NCBI GenBank assembly: GCA_963575745.1
Contig: CAUYUJ010017837.1
Coordinates: forward strand, 1,177,690-1,241,689
DNA from: Prorocentrum cordatum
Taxonomy: Eukaryota; Sar; Dinophyceae; Prorocentrales; Prorocentraceae
Direction: 5' to 3'
Length of the DNA stretch: 64,000 bases
The translations under genes were made by a program, and so were the position numbers. Within the stretch, counting starts at the first letter, position 1. Each line of letters begins with the position of its first letter. Under the pieces are notes generated by a model, which saw nothing but the letters and a program-made list of their open reading frames with translations, was not told the origin of the DNA and searched no databases. This document shows, in pieces, positions 49,176 through 59,850 of the stretch.

Positions 49176-49879
49176 GGCTCCTCTATGAACCAGGCGGCGC
49201 GATGCTTGTCGCTGTCTCGATCCGCCGCGCTCGGGCGATATGTGCCGCCCCACTACTCGCTGCCCGTGGCCTCCTGATCTGCCCGATCTTTTGACGACAC
49301 ATTCGCGATCGCCTGGTCACAAGGCCAGCCCGCCCGCGGTTATCGGGCCCCTCGCTGCGCGACGTCACGAGCCCGACCAGGATATGAGCCAGTGCCGACC
49401 GAGACGGAGCCGGATCCAAACGCACAAAAAAATCAAAACCGACGCACTCGGCGGCCGCAAGTTCCGCGCGGCACCGCGGCGACGCCGACAGCCGCGACGA
49501 CAACAACGACGACGGTAACGACGAAAACAACGACGACGTCGTTTATTGCGCGGGAGTTCCCCTTTGCTTCATCAGAGCTTCCGCCGCCGCAACCAATTGG
49601 GGCCCCTGCCCGAATCTTTGGAGACGAGAGCCTTCTCAGAGAGTTCTCAAATGGGCTTTGGCCGAATCAGCTACAAAGTGCGTCTCGGAAGAAAAGGCTC
49701 CGCGTCACTCCCTCCCTCCCCCCTCTCTCCACCCTCGGCTTCCTTTCTCCTATCCGCGCACTTGCCATTCGCTCGTGCTTCCATCGCGGCGAGCTCCACT
49801 CGCGCGCGCGCGCATCTGCGCACGAATGAACCCAGCCGCCGCGCGTCGGCAAAATGCCCTGTGCCGTAGCACACAAGAG

Positions 49880-50010
49880 GTTCTAGGGGGGCCGCCCCTG
49901 TGTATATATACATGTACGTTTCAATAGATTTAGGTTTGCACTACGCGCGACGGTACATGCTTCGCCCATATCATGCGTTTCGGGGGGTCGCCCCTGTATC
50001 GTGGGGCGCA
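49880..50010. repeat. Two GGGGGGnCGCCCCTGTnT blocks
   Basis: CTAGGGGGGCCGCCCCTGTG (about 49886) followed by TATATATACAT, and CGGGGGGTCGCCCCTGTATC (about 49980). Same motif class as at 48285 and 60945. Confidence 0.6.
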
Positions 50011-50463
50011 CGTGGGTATTACACTGCACATTCCAACCCTAACTGGAAACTGCTCGCGCCTGGCCACAGGGCGCGATGCTGCTCCCTGCTGACGAGCCAA
50101 CCTGCACAGACTAACGCACGACACCGCCTTTGGACGAAACACGACCGTCGGCATGTGCGCGACACCGTGCGAGTGTTAGTGGCCGCGCAAACATAATAGT
50201 TAGGCGGAGGCCCCGTAAATCGATTGGGTTACAAGCGTTAACAATACATGCGGCTTGCTCTGCGAGGCTGCCTGCGCAGGTTCCTTTGGCGCCACAGTTC
50301 GGGCTTTGCAGTTATGCGGCTCCATGCGCAATATCTTCAAACTACTGCTGTGGGTCTGCAACTCTAAAAAGTATATGACACAGGCGGACAATTGCAAACA
50401 ATTCTTGAATGACAGGGCCAGTCCACGTCCCCCCTCATTCCTTGTTTCCCCATCCCGCATCAT

Positions 50464-50890
50464 TCAAACCGCCGGACGCCAAATTTCAATCCTACGAGTC
50501 TTCCGTGGCCCCGTCCAACCTCGCCCGCTTCGGCGCACCCCGCTGTCGCTCAGGTCCTCGCCCTCATCATGCGGGGAATGTTGGGCTTGCAATCCGGACA
50601 CATTCTTGACGTGGCATTTGTGCTGTCCACGAATAGCCACGCACCCACTCAGTTTGCGTATGCATCGACACATTTCACCATTACAAGCCCGCCGATCCCT
50701 TCTTTCTCCTGTGCCTGACAGGCCAAGTCGGGGGCGAAGTGGCACGCGCGGGTCCGAGTTGATCGATGGCAGAAGCGAAGTCTGATGACCCGATGGAAAC
50801 GGAGCCCCCTATGCATTTCCTTTCTCCCACTCAGTCTGTCGCCCCCGTCCCCCGAACTCCCTTCCAACTTTGCCCTCTTCGTGCTCATGT
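50464..50890 (-). CDS. Possible exon with Cys-rich segment (downstream of the RPA-like exons)
   Basis: Two overlapping minus frames are open. One begins MSTKRAKLEGSSGDGGDRLS and reaches RACHFAPDLACQAQEKEGIG; another gives RACNGEMCRCIRKLSGCVAI, RGQHKCHVKNVSG. Position after two OB-fold exons and the Cys spacing would suit a zinc-ribbon OB domain like DBD-C of RPA1, but I cannot build one consistent frame, so this is a weak suggestion. Confidence 0.25.
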
Positions 50891-51369
50891 GTATTCTCCT
50901 CTTCCTCCTTTTGCAATTCTTGCTCGCTTGGCCAGCTCCGAGCCGTGACTAGTCTGGGACAAAGAATGGCCACGTGAGCACTCTGCGCCGTTATCGCCCC
51001 CCCCCCCCCCTCCCTCTACATCCTTCGGGGTGCCCATCGGCTGCTGCGCGGCGGCGACCTCCTTTGTGGGCCCAGGCGCCTTGGATCAACGGTTGCGACC
51101 ACCACGCGCGCGCGCGCCAGTTCTCGCCCCGTCGTCGTCGTCGTCGAAGAACAAATCAACCTTGATGAGGAGCATGCGAAACATCAAAGAAAACGATAGA
51201 GAAACGCACAGGACGCGACAGTGCCAATAGGAATCATGCGTTGGGGGGTCGTTGAACTGGGAGACGAGGGGTGGGTTCTCTGATAGGAATGTCTGTCCAG
51301 CAACTATTTCGGGTGATCAACAGGGGAAACTATCGCTCGACACAACGCACAAGAGCCAATCGCGGTGAA

Positions 51370-51860
51370 CTACAGGACAATGCGATACCAACCCAAACCA
51401 TGCAAAGAAGCCTCGGGCACGTTCTGCTCAATGATGCCAGTATCGGGGTATACGTTCAGCACTTCTTGGCCTGGTCCGTTGCCGATGAGGTAGACCGACT
51501 GTACGCGCCATGATTGACCGCAGCGCGAATCACGATTCTTCAACGAGGCGACGCACACGATTACTGGAAACGCACATCGACACTCGGAAATCCCGAGAGA
51601 GTGCTGCTGACATGATGTACGCCACAAATGCTCGTACCACCGCTCCCTCATCCTCTCCCCCACGCCCCAAATCGGCCTGCATTGCGCCTGCCGTTCTTCA
51701 CGAGTACACTGTCGCCCTCCACGAGCTTCAAACCACACCTCATCATCGCGGGCACAGGACAAGCTAGAGTACTTGTCGGACGCCCTGCCCAGTGACTACT
51801 CAGATTAATAACAACACAAAGCACGATGCTTGTGACCAGACACAGATGCCACACCGCTGT
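51370..51860 (-). CDS. Possible exon(s) of unknown protein
   Basis: Minus frames with protein-like composition: ACPVPAMMRCGLKLVEGDSV then LVKNGRRNAGRFGAWG at about 51774-51650, and SWRVQSVYLIGNGPGQEVLN with VYPDTGIIEQNVPEASLHGL at about 51520-51400. No splice sites or family could be assigned. Confidence 0.3.
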
Positions 51861-51933
51861 TGCCCGTCAGCTGATCGTTTCGCATTCGAAACTCCGGCTG
51901 TGAATGAGCTGAGGCAAGCACGTCGCGGCGGCA

Positions 51934-51935
<2 letters not shown>

Positions 51936-52001
<66 letters not shown>
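51936..52001 (+). repeat. 66-nt poly-T run
   Basis: An uninterrupted T homopolymer (poly-A on the minus strand). On the minus strand it starts directly after GTGACGGCGTGG, the KVTAW codons of an OB-fold-like exon. It may be an intronic tract, a retroposition scar or an assembly artefact. Confidence 0.97.
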
Positions 52002-52162
52002 CCACGCCGTCACCTTGATTGTGGTGTCGTCGACAATGAGATGGATGTGGAAAAGAAGGTGCCATCGTTTACGGTCCCGTGCACGATGCCCTCCACCGTG
52101 TGGATGGCGCCACCCACGTCGTTGCGCAAGTCGTCCGCCCCCGACAGCTGACAAGGTAACAA
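52002..52162 (-). CDS. RPA1-like gene, OB-fold exon B
   Basis: After a CAG acceptor-like site near 52150, the minus strand reads SGADDLRNDVGGAIHTVEGI, VHGTVNDGTFFSTSIS; the other phase completes it as LIVDDTTIKVTAW. DL...V....I..V......DGT.F...I.L.DDTTIKVTAW is the strand pattern of an RPA1 DBD-B type OB fold (I-x-V-T-x-W at strand 3). The phase changes inside SISL, so this copy has a 1-nt shift or a sequencing error. A 66-nt A run follows directly. Confidence 0.45.
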
Positions 52163-52252
52163 GCACAAAGATATGAACAGGGCCGTCCACATAATCCGAC
52201 AGCACAAACCGCGCCATCCGCATCCCTCACGAGTCGCTGCTTCTGTCCATCT

Positions 52253-52800
52253 TCATCCATCCCCCTCCTTCCCTAAGTCATATGGTTGCCCACTGCAATA
52301 CAACAGTACTATTTCTTCCAATCCTCGTTGCTCGGTCCATGCAAGCTGTGTCATCCCACGCCCTGTGTGCGTACTGACCTGTACTTGCGGCGCTCTCGCA
52401 GCTTCTACTCCGCCCCCCCCCCCCCCCCTTCGCCCGCCGCATTCTCGTTCTCCTCGTCTTTTCGTCCCCTGCTTCACGTTTTCATGCTCTGACCCCTGCG
52501 ATACTCTGAATTGCGACCACCTTATGCGTTTTCCACTGCGTGTTCCCTCACGTGCATTCTGACTCCGCATCGCATTGCATGTCAGACAACATCGCCCCGC
52601 GCATCCCCTGCTGGGATCCTCGGCCGTCTCCTGCGCCGGGGTGTTCCCCTCTTTGACGTGGGCGAGCCGTGCCTCTTTGATGGTGCCCCTGCGATTCCCC
52701 AAGGACAGCTCCACGTTGCCTGCGGGTTCATACAAAGTGGCAGATACACGGTGGTCAGCACGTTCCAGCGTCTCCATCATTACCCCAACACGCATGTGCT
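52253..52800 (-). CDS. Possible exon between the OB-fold exons
   Basis: Minus frame MRVGVMMETLERADHRVSAT, LYEPAGNVELSLGNRRGTIK, EARLAHVKEGNTPAQETAED, then CAGRCCLTC. Composition is protein-like to about 52560, then becomes Gly/Arg-rich. No family assigned. Its place between the two OB-fold exons suggests it may be part of the same gene. Confidence 0.3.
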
Positions 52801-53042
52801 AAGGAGCTCGAGCCTTGGCGAGTTCATGCACAGAACGCCTGCTGCAATGCACCTCGCTTTCTGCAACCCACAACCAGCAAAAAAAATCCCTCCACAGCTC
52901 GGGGCTCCCACCACGTTTCGAAAGAATGTCCACGTTGCGACTGCGGCGCCCCCCAGACGATCCAAAACGCCCTTAGCTTCAAATTCTGTACTCGCCCATT
53001 CTACATCGACCACCCCTCCTCCCTATGCTTTCCTTCTCCCAC

Positions 53043-53399
53043 CTAGGATTTGTTATGTCTACCTATTGTCTCCTCGTCGGTCGCGCGTTCCCCCCCCCCC
53101 CTCCTCTTGGGCGAAGCGCATTCTGCATCCGCGCGTTGTTCTGAATGTTTATTGCTTGGTGTACGCCAGGTCTGGCAACATGCGCCTCGCGGGGTCAACG
53201 GCGTGCATGACAACGAGCCCCTACGACCCAACAAGACTGAAATCAAATTAATACCCTTGCAGCGCTGGATCGTGCAGTCTTGAAGCAAATACACCTTCCC
53301 CTTCTCGACGATATCGAAAGCTCCCGACCCGAACATCTTCGCGACAACCCCCTCCCCCGCCACGTCGAGAAATCCTTCAGCGCCGATGAGGCACCACAA
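53043..53399 (-). CDS. RPA1-like gene, OB-fold exon A
   Basis: Minus frame CLIGAEGFLDVAGEGVVAKM, FGSGAFDIVEKGKVYLLQDC, TIQRCKG. D-x-x-G-E-x-x-A-x-x-F...F-x-x-[IV]-E-x-x-K-V-Y-x-[LF] is the pattern of the first DNA-binding OB fold (DBD-A) of replication protein A large subunit. Exon B, resembling DBD-B, follows about 1.2 kb downstream on the same strand, giving the expected N-to-C order. RPA1 binds single-stranded DNA in replication and repair. The true exon is probably shorter than this frame (similarity ends near 53260). Confidence 0.5.
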   Translation of the reverse strand: MWCLIGAEGFLDVAGEGVVAKMFGSGAFDIVEKGKVYLLQDCTIQRCKGINLISVLLGRRGSLSCTPLTPRGACCQTWRTPSNKHSEQRADAECASPKRRGGGERATDEETIGRHNKS

Positions 53400-53440
53400 G
53401 GCTGCGACCGCGTGCTTTCCTAGTTCCCCTTCTTCGCCCC

Positions 53441-54035
53441 TTAGGGGAAGCCCTTTCCTTCTATTTCCCTGGCCACCGCCTTATCTAATCTACATTCCGA
53501 AATCTTGCGCAAGGCATGCACCAAGAGATGCCACGTCATCTCCAGGTTTTTCACCAGGAGCGCCCGCAACACTTCCACCAAATACAAGACGCACAATCCC
53601 AGGTTGTCCGAAACCGCGGGGCCGGCAACGAAAACACGTGACGCCCCAAGACACATTCGGAAACGCATTCACCGCTGTGCTGCTCCCCATGTTTCCTCCG
53701 GCGTCCATCGTCGCATCGCTCCGAACGAGCGCGTGTTCGGGATGCGCTACTGGGGATGCGCGAAGCGCCAGGAATGTGACGCCCCTCATGCGGTGCCCGC
53801 TCTTTGTTGCGTATGCCACGCGCTTATCCTTGCAGCGCAACGCGATGGAGTAATTCATCGTCGCGACCGTCAGGTCGGCCACCACGTGTGTCGGCCTTGC
53901 CATCTCCGTCGCGCGTGGCACTGCAGCGACAGGTCCTGCCGCGGTCGCACTCGGGCTGGTCACGTACGCCGCAGACGCTGCGCCTGGCGTCCGACGCCGG
54001 CGTTGCGGCGTCGAAGCGAGAGTGTTGGTGAACAT
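53441..54035 (-). CDS. Possible upstream exons of the RPA1-like gene
   Basis: Two minus phases look coding: ARPTHVVADLTVATMNYSIA then YATKSGHRMRGVTFLALRAS (about 53900-53760), and SRVFVAGPAVSDNLGLCVLY, LVEVLRALLVKNLEMTWHLL, VHALRKISECRLDKAVAREI (about 53640-53450). They differ in phase, so an intron or shift lies between. No domain recognised. Confidence 0.35.
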
Positions 54036-54240
54036 TGCCGTCGTGGGACGGCTGCAGGGCTGGGCGGCCGCACGACGTCAGAAAGCCGCAAGGAGCCCCG
54101 CTGCCAACGAGCTGCGGTTTTCACGAACTGGTTTCTTGTTCCGTACATTGCACAGTATCAAAACGTTGCGCAGCATCGCACAGTTCCACCTCTGCAGTCC
54201 GAACATTGCACACAAACTTGCACGCGGACAACGACGCAGC

Positions 54241-54345
54241 ATATGGGGGGACGCCCCTATGTCCATAATACCATACGTATGCAAATCCTTTCATGTACGA
54301 TATGCATAAACTATATGCATTCGAGGGGGGCGCCCTATATCATAT
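54241..54345. repeat. Two GGGG-CGCCC blocks
   Basis: ATGGGGGGACGCCCCTATGT (about 54243) and CGAGGGGGGCGCCCTATATC (about 54321), each followed by ATAT/CATA sequence. Confidence 0.55.
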
Positions 54346-54619
54346 CATTAGAAGGCCACACTACATCGAGAAGGATCGAAATCCCTGCACCTCGTGGGGG
54401 AAGGGGAAAGGGGCACGACAGCGCAATATGTTCCCCGACAATCATGTGCATCTACGCAAGATCTCCACTTTGTCGCCTTCGCGACGGGCACGTACCGCTG
54501 TCCTGACCGCGCAAGACGCGTTGGGGGGAGAACTCGGTTGGTGTCGGATCGGGAAAGGGTGGGGAAGGGATAGTGAATGAATGTCCACCTTCATGTCCGC
54601 CTTCGTCGCCTGCATCGCT

Positions 54620-54870
54620 GACTAGTCCCGATCCTGGACCCTCGGAGTCTCTGAGCTCGAGCTATGAAATAGGAAAAGGAAGAGGGGGCTGAATGAGTTG
54701 AGAAGGACGGGATGGTATATATGACCCATATCTGGGTGTCCAAATGCGGCGCGTCGTATGCGCACAACAACGCCGCGTGTTCGCCCGCCTCCTGGGACGC
54801 AGGGGCGAACGGAACAGCGCGCGCCGAACAGTGGCCCATTGCGCGTGCAAACAATGAGACATACATGCCA
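54620..54870 (+). repeat. Direct repeat, copy 1 (partner 55140-55180 and 55595-55770)
   Basis: GCTGAATGAGTTGAGAAGGA, CGGGATGGTATATATGACnC, ATATnTGGnTGTCCAAATGC, GGCGCGTCGTAT and GCCCGCCTCCTGGGACGCAG appear at 54688-54865 and again at 55595-55770. An upstream block (CTGGACCC[T/G]CGGAGT[C/G]TCTGAGCTCGA) occurs at about 54633 and 55155. Confidence 0.85.
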
Positions 54871-55594
54871 TACGTGCCATGCATGCCATACATTACAACG
54901 TACACACCATACATGCCATATGTACAGTATCATATCCATACACCATCTAGGTGTACGCAGCGGATCATTTTCCTCGATCTGTGGCGCGTGCAATCGTACA
55001 CGGCACGACGGTGTCGTCCGCGCGTGTCCTGCTTGAAACCATCTAGCTTGCTAGAGGATTCAAAGACTGATCCGAGAAGGATCGAGAGAAAGAGGGGCAT
55101 ACCAATATTATATACACATACATAGTGTACACCAATGTCGGTGAGTCCCGCTCCTGGACCCGCGGAGTGTCTGAGCTCGAACGCGCGCGCATGGATGACG
55201 AAGGATTGTGATACATGTTTTGTGCACCCGCGCCATACGCACATGATCATACACGACGCAGTTCCTTGATTTCGTCGTGAGGGTAATCGATGGGGAATCG
55301 TCGATCGAGAAGGATCCAGGACCGACAACTATGAGATCGGGGGCCGAGAAGACGATCGAAGAGTAAGAGTCGCGGGAGCGAGGAACCGGAGATCAAACGC
55401 CCAAACAACAAGGGATGAGGACAACCCCCACACGCCCGTTGGCGCATTTTCTTCACGCATCATGGATGGAGCTGGCACCCTCAGGCGCACTAGGATTTCC
55501 GTCGCTAAGGTGCGCTGGAACTTCTTTTCGCCAATCGTGGGAAGAATAGGAAGAGGGTGGAGCAGGAATATGAAGTAGGAAGATGCAAGAGGGG

Positions 55595-55770
55595 GCTGAA
55601 TGAGTTGAGAAGGACGGGATGGTATATATGACACATATGTGGATGTCCAAATGCGGCGCGTCGTATTCGTACAACAACGCCGCGTGTTCGCCCGCCTCCT
55701 GGGACGCAGGGGCGAAAGAGGACAGCGCGCGCCGAACAGTGGCCCATGGCGCGTGCAAACAAGTGAAACA
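55595..55770 (+). repeat. Direct repeat, copy 2
   Basis: Second copy of the about 180-bp block at 54688, with roughly 90-95 percent identity by eye. Confidence 0.85.
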
Positions 55771-55779
55771 TGAGGAGCC

Positions 55780-56110
55780 GCCCTCCCCGCTCTTGCAGGG
55801 CGGCTATTCGTTGTGGTTGCGGGAGGGGGGATCGGAGGTGGCGGCCCTCCCCGCCCTCGCGGGGCGGCGCTGCCGCGTTGGGGGGTCGTGGAGAAATGCT
55901 GGGTTTGGGGATAAGGGTCGATGCAGAGAGCCCCGAGGGTGAGGATCGATGAGGATTAGCTCAGAACGGCGGCCCTCCCCGCCTTCGCGGAGCGGCCTTG
56001 CCATGCACGAGGCGGCGGCCCTATCCGCCCTCGCGGAGCGGCCATGCCGCGCAAATGTGAGTATCGAGGATGCTGAGAACAAAAATCGAATCCGCGGCCC
56101 TCCCAGCCAT
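55780..56110 (+). repeat. GC-rich 35-45-bp repeat with self-complementary core
   Basis: Units GGCGGCCCTCCCCGCCCTCG then CGG[G/A][G]CGGC at about 55841, 55969 and 56010, plus related GCCGCCCTCCCCGCTCTTGC at 55782. CCGCC-nTCG-CGGnGCGG can fold back on itself. Confidence 0.65.
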
Positions 56111-56905
56111 TTCGGGCAAGCCGACCGCGCGGCGCCGACCCCGCCGACGTGCCACAGACCACTGGAACAGGAAGCCGGGGATGGCGAATTCCTGCCAGAT
56201 CTTGAGGGACACTGGATCTTGTCGTGAACCATACGAACACGCGGCAGTCCAGTTCGATCGTCTTAACATCCCCTCGGCACGTTCTCATCAACGACTGCTC
56301 ATTCTGATCCGTCGCTGTGGCCGGGCAATGGCCGCATATATAGATATAGGTAGACGGCGCCACAGGCGCCCACCCCTGCACGGGCACGCACAGCGGCCCC
56401 ATCTCGGGCCAAAATTCGTTAAGGTTTCGGGACCAACTGTGGTCCACTTCGTCATCTTCGATGTGTTCAAACCCACTACATGGGTCACCTTTTTTCATGT
56501 CCAGATCCAACTGTTGATCGGAAAAGACCGCCGAACGCTGCACGCAAAATGCCGTGCTATTGCATGGGGAGGACTCGCGAGCACATTGAACTACAGTCCC
56601 TTCCCCACTCTCCTATCCTACACGCATCGCGTGGCACGAACATAGAAGAGGCGATGGCACTCGCAATGCACAGCACAGAAACAACTTACAATAGAGATGT
56701 TCTCGGCGTGCAATCACGCGTAGTTCCGCGATCACACTTTCATGCCATAATCCTCTTCGCATACGAGGTCTAAAACATACCAGAGAACGTTTAGCCAATG
56801 AGTCCGTGGTAGTATCCCTGGCCACCCCCTCTCGTGGCCCACTCCCTCTTCAATTTCCCATGTCTCCCCTTCCCCCTCCCTCCCTTCTGTATTCTGCTTC
56901 AGCCT
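56111..56905. other. No gene recognised
   Basis: Open frames are short and lack motifs. Confidence 0.4.
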
Positions 56906-56912
56906 CGCACGC

Positions 56913-57971
56913 TCATTCCGACTGCGACGCCGCTGGCGGCGGGGACGTAGCGCAAGAACTCACTTCCACATGCGGCGGGCCGCCGTCAGGCATGCCGCTG
57001 TTCAGCACATCGGCGTCCTCCGTGGGGATCGCGTGGCCCTTCGTGCTGCTGCCGATGCTCGCGCATCCGTCGCGGTCCGTGTCGGTGGCAGCTTCGCCGT
57101 CGAGGTCGTCGCCATCGTCGTCGCTCTTGCAGCTCTCGTAGCCCGTGCCTGCGTCGTAGTTGCCCTTGCCGCCGTCGTAGCCATTGTCACTGTCGCGTGG
57201 CCCGCTCTGCTGCTCCCTGTCACCGAGGTGGCCCTTGCTCCCCGTGCCACCGTCGCAGTAGCCCGTGCCACCGTCGTAGTCGCTTCCGCCATCGTCGTCC
57301 TGGCCCATGAACTCCTCGTCGTAGCCTTTGTCGTGGATCTTGCCGTCGTAGCCCTCGCCGTCGTAGCCCTTGCTCGAACTGCCGCACGGGTCGTAGCCGC
57401 TGTCGCTGCCCTTGCTGCCGTCGTAGCCCTTGTCGAAGCCCTTCCTGCCGCTGCCCTTGCCGCTGTCGTAGCCTGTGTCGCTGCCCGCGCCGCCGTCGTG
57501 GCCCTTGCCACCGTCGCGGTCCGTGCCGGCGTCGCCGTCGTCGATCGACCGGCACCGCAAGCCGTAGCGGGCGTCGTAGTAGTGCCACGAGCTGTCGCGG
57601 GGGTCGCAGTACCATTTGCCGTAGCGGGCGCCTTTGTCGCGGCCCTTGCCGCTGTCGTAGGCCTTGTCGCGGCCCTCGCCGCTGTCGTCGTCGCCTTTGT
57701 CGCGGCACTTGCCGCTGTCGTCGTCGCCATTGCCGTCGTAGCCCTTGCCACCGTCGCCGTAGTAGCCCTTGCCACCGTAGTAGCTCTTGCCGTCGTAGTC
57801 GCTCTTGCCGTCGTCGTGGCCCCTGCCACCGTGGTGCCTCCTGCCGTTGTAGTAGCCCTTGCCACCGTAGTAGCCCTCGCCGCGAGCACTGCCGAGCAGC
57901 GCGCTGGCCATATGCACGCACTGCAGCAGCCTCTCGTAGCGGCTTGTCAGCTGCCGCTCCCACGCCAGCTC
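56913..57971 (-). CDS. Gly/Tyr/Asp/Lys-rich repeat protein exon, copy 1
   Basis: Starts after a TTTATATAG acceptor (57973-57972) with ELAWERQLTSRYERLLQCVH, a short amphipathic helix, then MASALLGSARGEG and about 230 residues of GYDGGKG, YYGGKG and DDSGKGRDK repeats, with one ordered-looking interruption (YGKWYCDPRDSSWHYYDARY). It ends AASQSE and TGA at 56913. A second copy (61073-61429) keeps the acceptor, the ERQLT..YERLLQCVH helix and the GYYGGKGYYG repeats. Such Gly/Tyr-rich segments are typical of phase-separating RNA-binding or structural proteins, but no folded domain names it. Upstream exons are not defined. Confidence 0.6.
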   Translation of the reverse strand, partial: ELAWERQLTSRYERLLQCVHMASALLGSARGEGYYGGKGYYNGRRHHGGRGHDDGKSDYDGKSYYGGKGYYGDGGKGYDGNGDDDSGKCRDKGDDDSGEGRDKAYDSGKGRDKGARYGKWYCDPRDSSWHYYDARYGLRCRSIDDGDAGTDRDGGKGHDGGAGSDTGYDSGKGSGRKGFDKGYDGSKGSDSGYDPCGSSSKGYDGEGYDGKIHDKGYDEEFMGQDDDGGSDYDGGTGYCDGGTGSKGHLGDREQQSGPRDSDNGYDGGKGNYDAGTGYESCKSDDDGDDLDGEAATDTDRDGCASIGSSTKGHAIPTEDADVLNSGMPDGGPPHVEVSSCATSPPPAASQSE

Positions 57972-58099
57972 CTATATAAAAGACCATTAACTCCTCCTCC
58001 CCGTGTGCATCCTCCTGCTCATTCTCCTTCTCACGTGCACCCTCCCGTTCGTCCTCATCCTCCTCTCCCCCCCTCTTCCTCACCATCCTCGTCACCATG

Positions 58100-58440
58100 A
58101 TCGTCGCCCTCTTCCTCCCTCATCCTTCTCGTCCAACTCCATCACCACCTCCCCCCATTCTGTTCCTGCAGTCCTCGCGCAGGCGGGCGCAGGCTGCCGC
58201 CTGCGCGCTGGCCCCATCGGCGTCGTCGGCCGCGGCAGCCGCGGTGTCGGGGCGAGCCGCCGTAGCGCGACGGCAAGGGAGACAGTTTGGGCACTCCCAT
58301 CCTCCACTCGACACATGGGACCACGGGACCATGACAACGCTTTCGCCAGTACCAAGCCTGATGTGGTCGATGCCCAGCACACGGAAGGCTGCCAGCACAA
58401 ATGGCTGCGGAGGATGCTGAGGACGAGGGTGACATCACGA
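58100..58440 (-). CDS. Possible exon with CPxCxxC motif, copy 1
   Basis: Minus frame SVVMVPWSHVSSGGWECPNC, LPCRRATAARPDTAAAAADD, ADGASAQAAACARLREDC. CPxCxxCRR at the end of a VV-x-x-P-x-x-H segment recalls the second half of a RING finger, though the upstream Cys pair is not seen. Copy 2 (about 61600-61790) keeps GCPRCPICRRGMAARPDAAA and continues REWEEVGMELDEKEQ, while copy 1 changes phase at that point. Confidence 0.35.
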
Positions 58441-58689
58441 TGGTGATCAGACAATGCCATGAACGAATCAAGATGACGAAAATGACATTGATGTTGCCAT
58501 GATGACCCAGTCTTCGGGCGCGTCCACTTAAGCGACAAGACTTCCGCCGACCTGCCGCCGAGCTTCCGTCAACGGGGCCATTGGCGCGGCCGCGGTCTCG
58601 GTTCAACTCCAGAGGCGGTGTATCTGTGTCGGTCCGAGTCCGTGGAGACAAGGCCATCGCCAGAGAACAGGCCATGACTTGTTTGTCGG

Positions 58690-58950
58690 AGTCGTCCTGC
58701 CGTGGTGTCTTGGACGAGAAAGAGCACCGCGTCGCTGAGTCCTTTTCCCCTCTCTCGACCCTTTCTCCCCCGATTGCCCCCATGCCCTGAGCTCCACTCG
58801 CCCGTGGATGGATGCACCGCGCCCGACGCGCCCTAGCGCGACGGCAACTACATTAAACGGATGCGCCACTAGCGCCGACTCGCCACGGGCCGAAACAAGT
58901 CCCCTGGCGCGATGCCACCACGCGGACAGGTTGCCTCTCTGGCGCGGAGC
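58690..58950 (+). repeat. About 250-bp interspersed repeat, copy 1
   Basis: Shared blocks: GAGCTCCACTCGCCCGTGG, then TACATTAAACGGATGCGCC, CGCCGACTCGCCACG and CGGACAGGTTGCCTCTCTGG. Further copies at about 59600-59850, 62120-62370 and 62530-62790. Confidence 0.85.
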
Positions 58951-59230
58951 CCGTTCCCGTGCGTGGGCGTGCGCATGAGATGGAGACTGAATAGCTCCAA
59001 TGCTTCTTCGCGGTCCAACCGAAGACGACGGAAAAGTTGGCCACTCCACTCTGTCCAAAGCATCCCAAATTTGTCGTCACCATATATACACATTCCAATT
59101 GCTGTAGATCCCTCGATCAGCAGCAGATGCTCCATGGAGCTGTAAGAGTGAATGTGGCAGGTGCGGTGGCCCTCCCACCAAACGACAACTGCTGCCACTG
59201 GTCTGGAGAAACCAAGATTTCACGTACACA
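58869..59230 (-). CDS. Conserved YGDDKF exon, copy 2
   Basis: VAAVVVWWEGHRTCHIHSYS, MEHLLLIEGSTAIGMCIYGD, DKFGMLWTEWSGQLFRRLRL, LMRTP. Paralogue of 46293-46820; differences are mainly substitutions and one whole-codon length change. After LMRTP the frame runs into the 250-bp interspersed repeat, so the exon probably ends near 58975. Confidence 0.55.
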
Positions 59231-59454
59231 CCGTTGGCAAGGCAGCACGGATCGTGCGCGATATGTGGAGAATCTGGGGAGCGGTGCCGAAAGGCTGGAC
59301 GCTGTCCGTTTCTCGCCGAACAAGGGGGGGGGGGGGGGTTCGACCTGGGGCCCGCATAGCTGCAGTGATCGCAATTGAGCACGCAGTGGTATCTTTCCCC
59401 CGTGTGTCTTATCTTCTTTCTGCCCGATCTCATTCCCCCTTCTTATCGATACCT

Positions 59455-59850
59455 GTCCTGGTTCCGTCTCGGCCTAGCGGCTATGCACAGGGCGCCGAGG
59501 CAGCCCGTGCAGAAAGAGCTTTTCCTCTGCGCGGTCCGACAGACCAAAGCGCGCCAACCAACATGAAACGAGTGCGCCAGTAGCGCAGGCGGAATCATCC
59601 TGCAGCGATGCATCTTGGAAGCGCATGAGCCCCGCGTCACTCAGTCCCATTCCCCTCTCTCAACCCCTCCTCCCCTGACTGCCCCCATATCCTGAGCTCC
59701 ACTCGCCCGTGGCTGCGCCGCGGCGGGCGCGCCAGAGCGCGCCAGAACTACATTAAACGGATGCGCCGACGCGCCACGTGCGAACCAAATCCCTGGCGCG
59801 AGGCCACAGCGCAGACAGGTTGCCCCTCTGGCGCGGCACGCCAGCGCGCC
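59455..59850 (+). repeat. Interspersed repeat, copy 2 with 5' extension
   Basis: GGTTCCGTCTCG then CGGC[T/C]ATGCACAG at 59460 match 62398, followed by GCGCCAGTAGCGCAGGCGGA and the 250-bp repeat. The whole matches 62395-62790. Confidence 0.85.

Noticed and set aside
51867-52223. Lysine-homopolymer protein on the minus strand
   Set aside because: The Lys run is the 66-nt poly-A; only the OB-fold-like part ahead of it is plausible coding.
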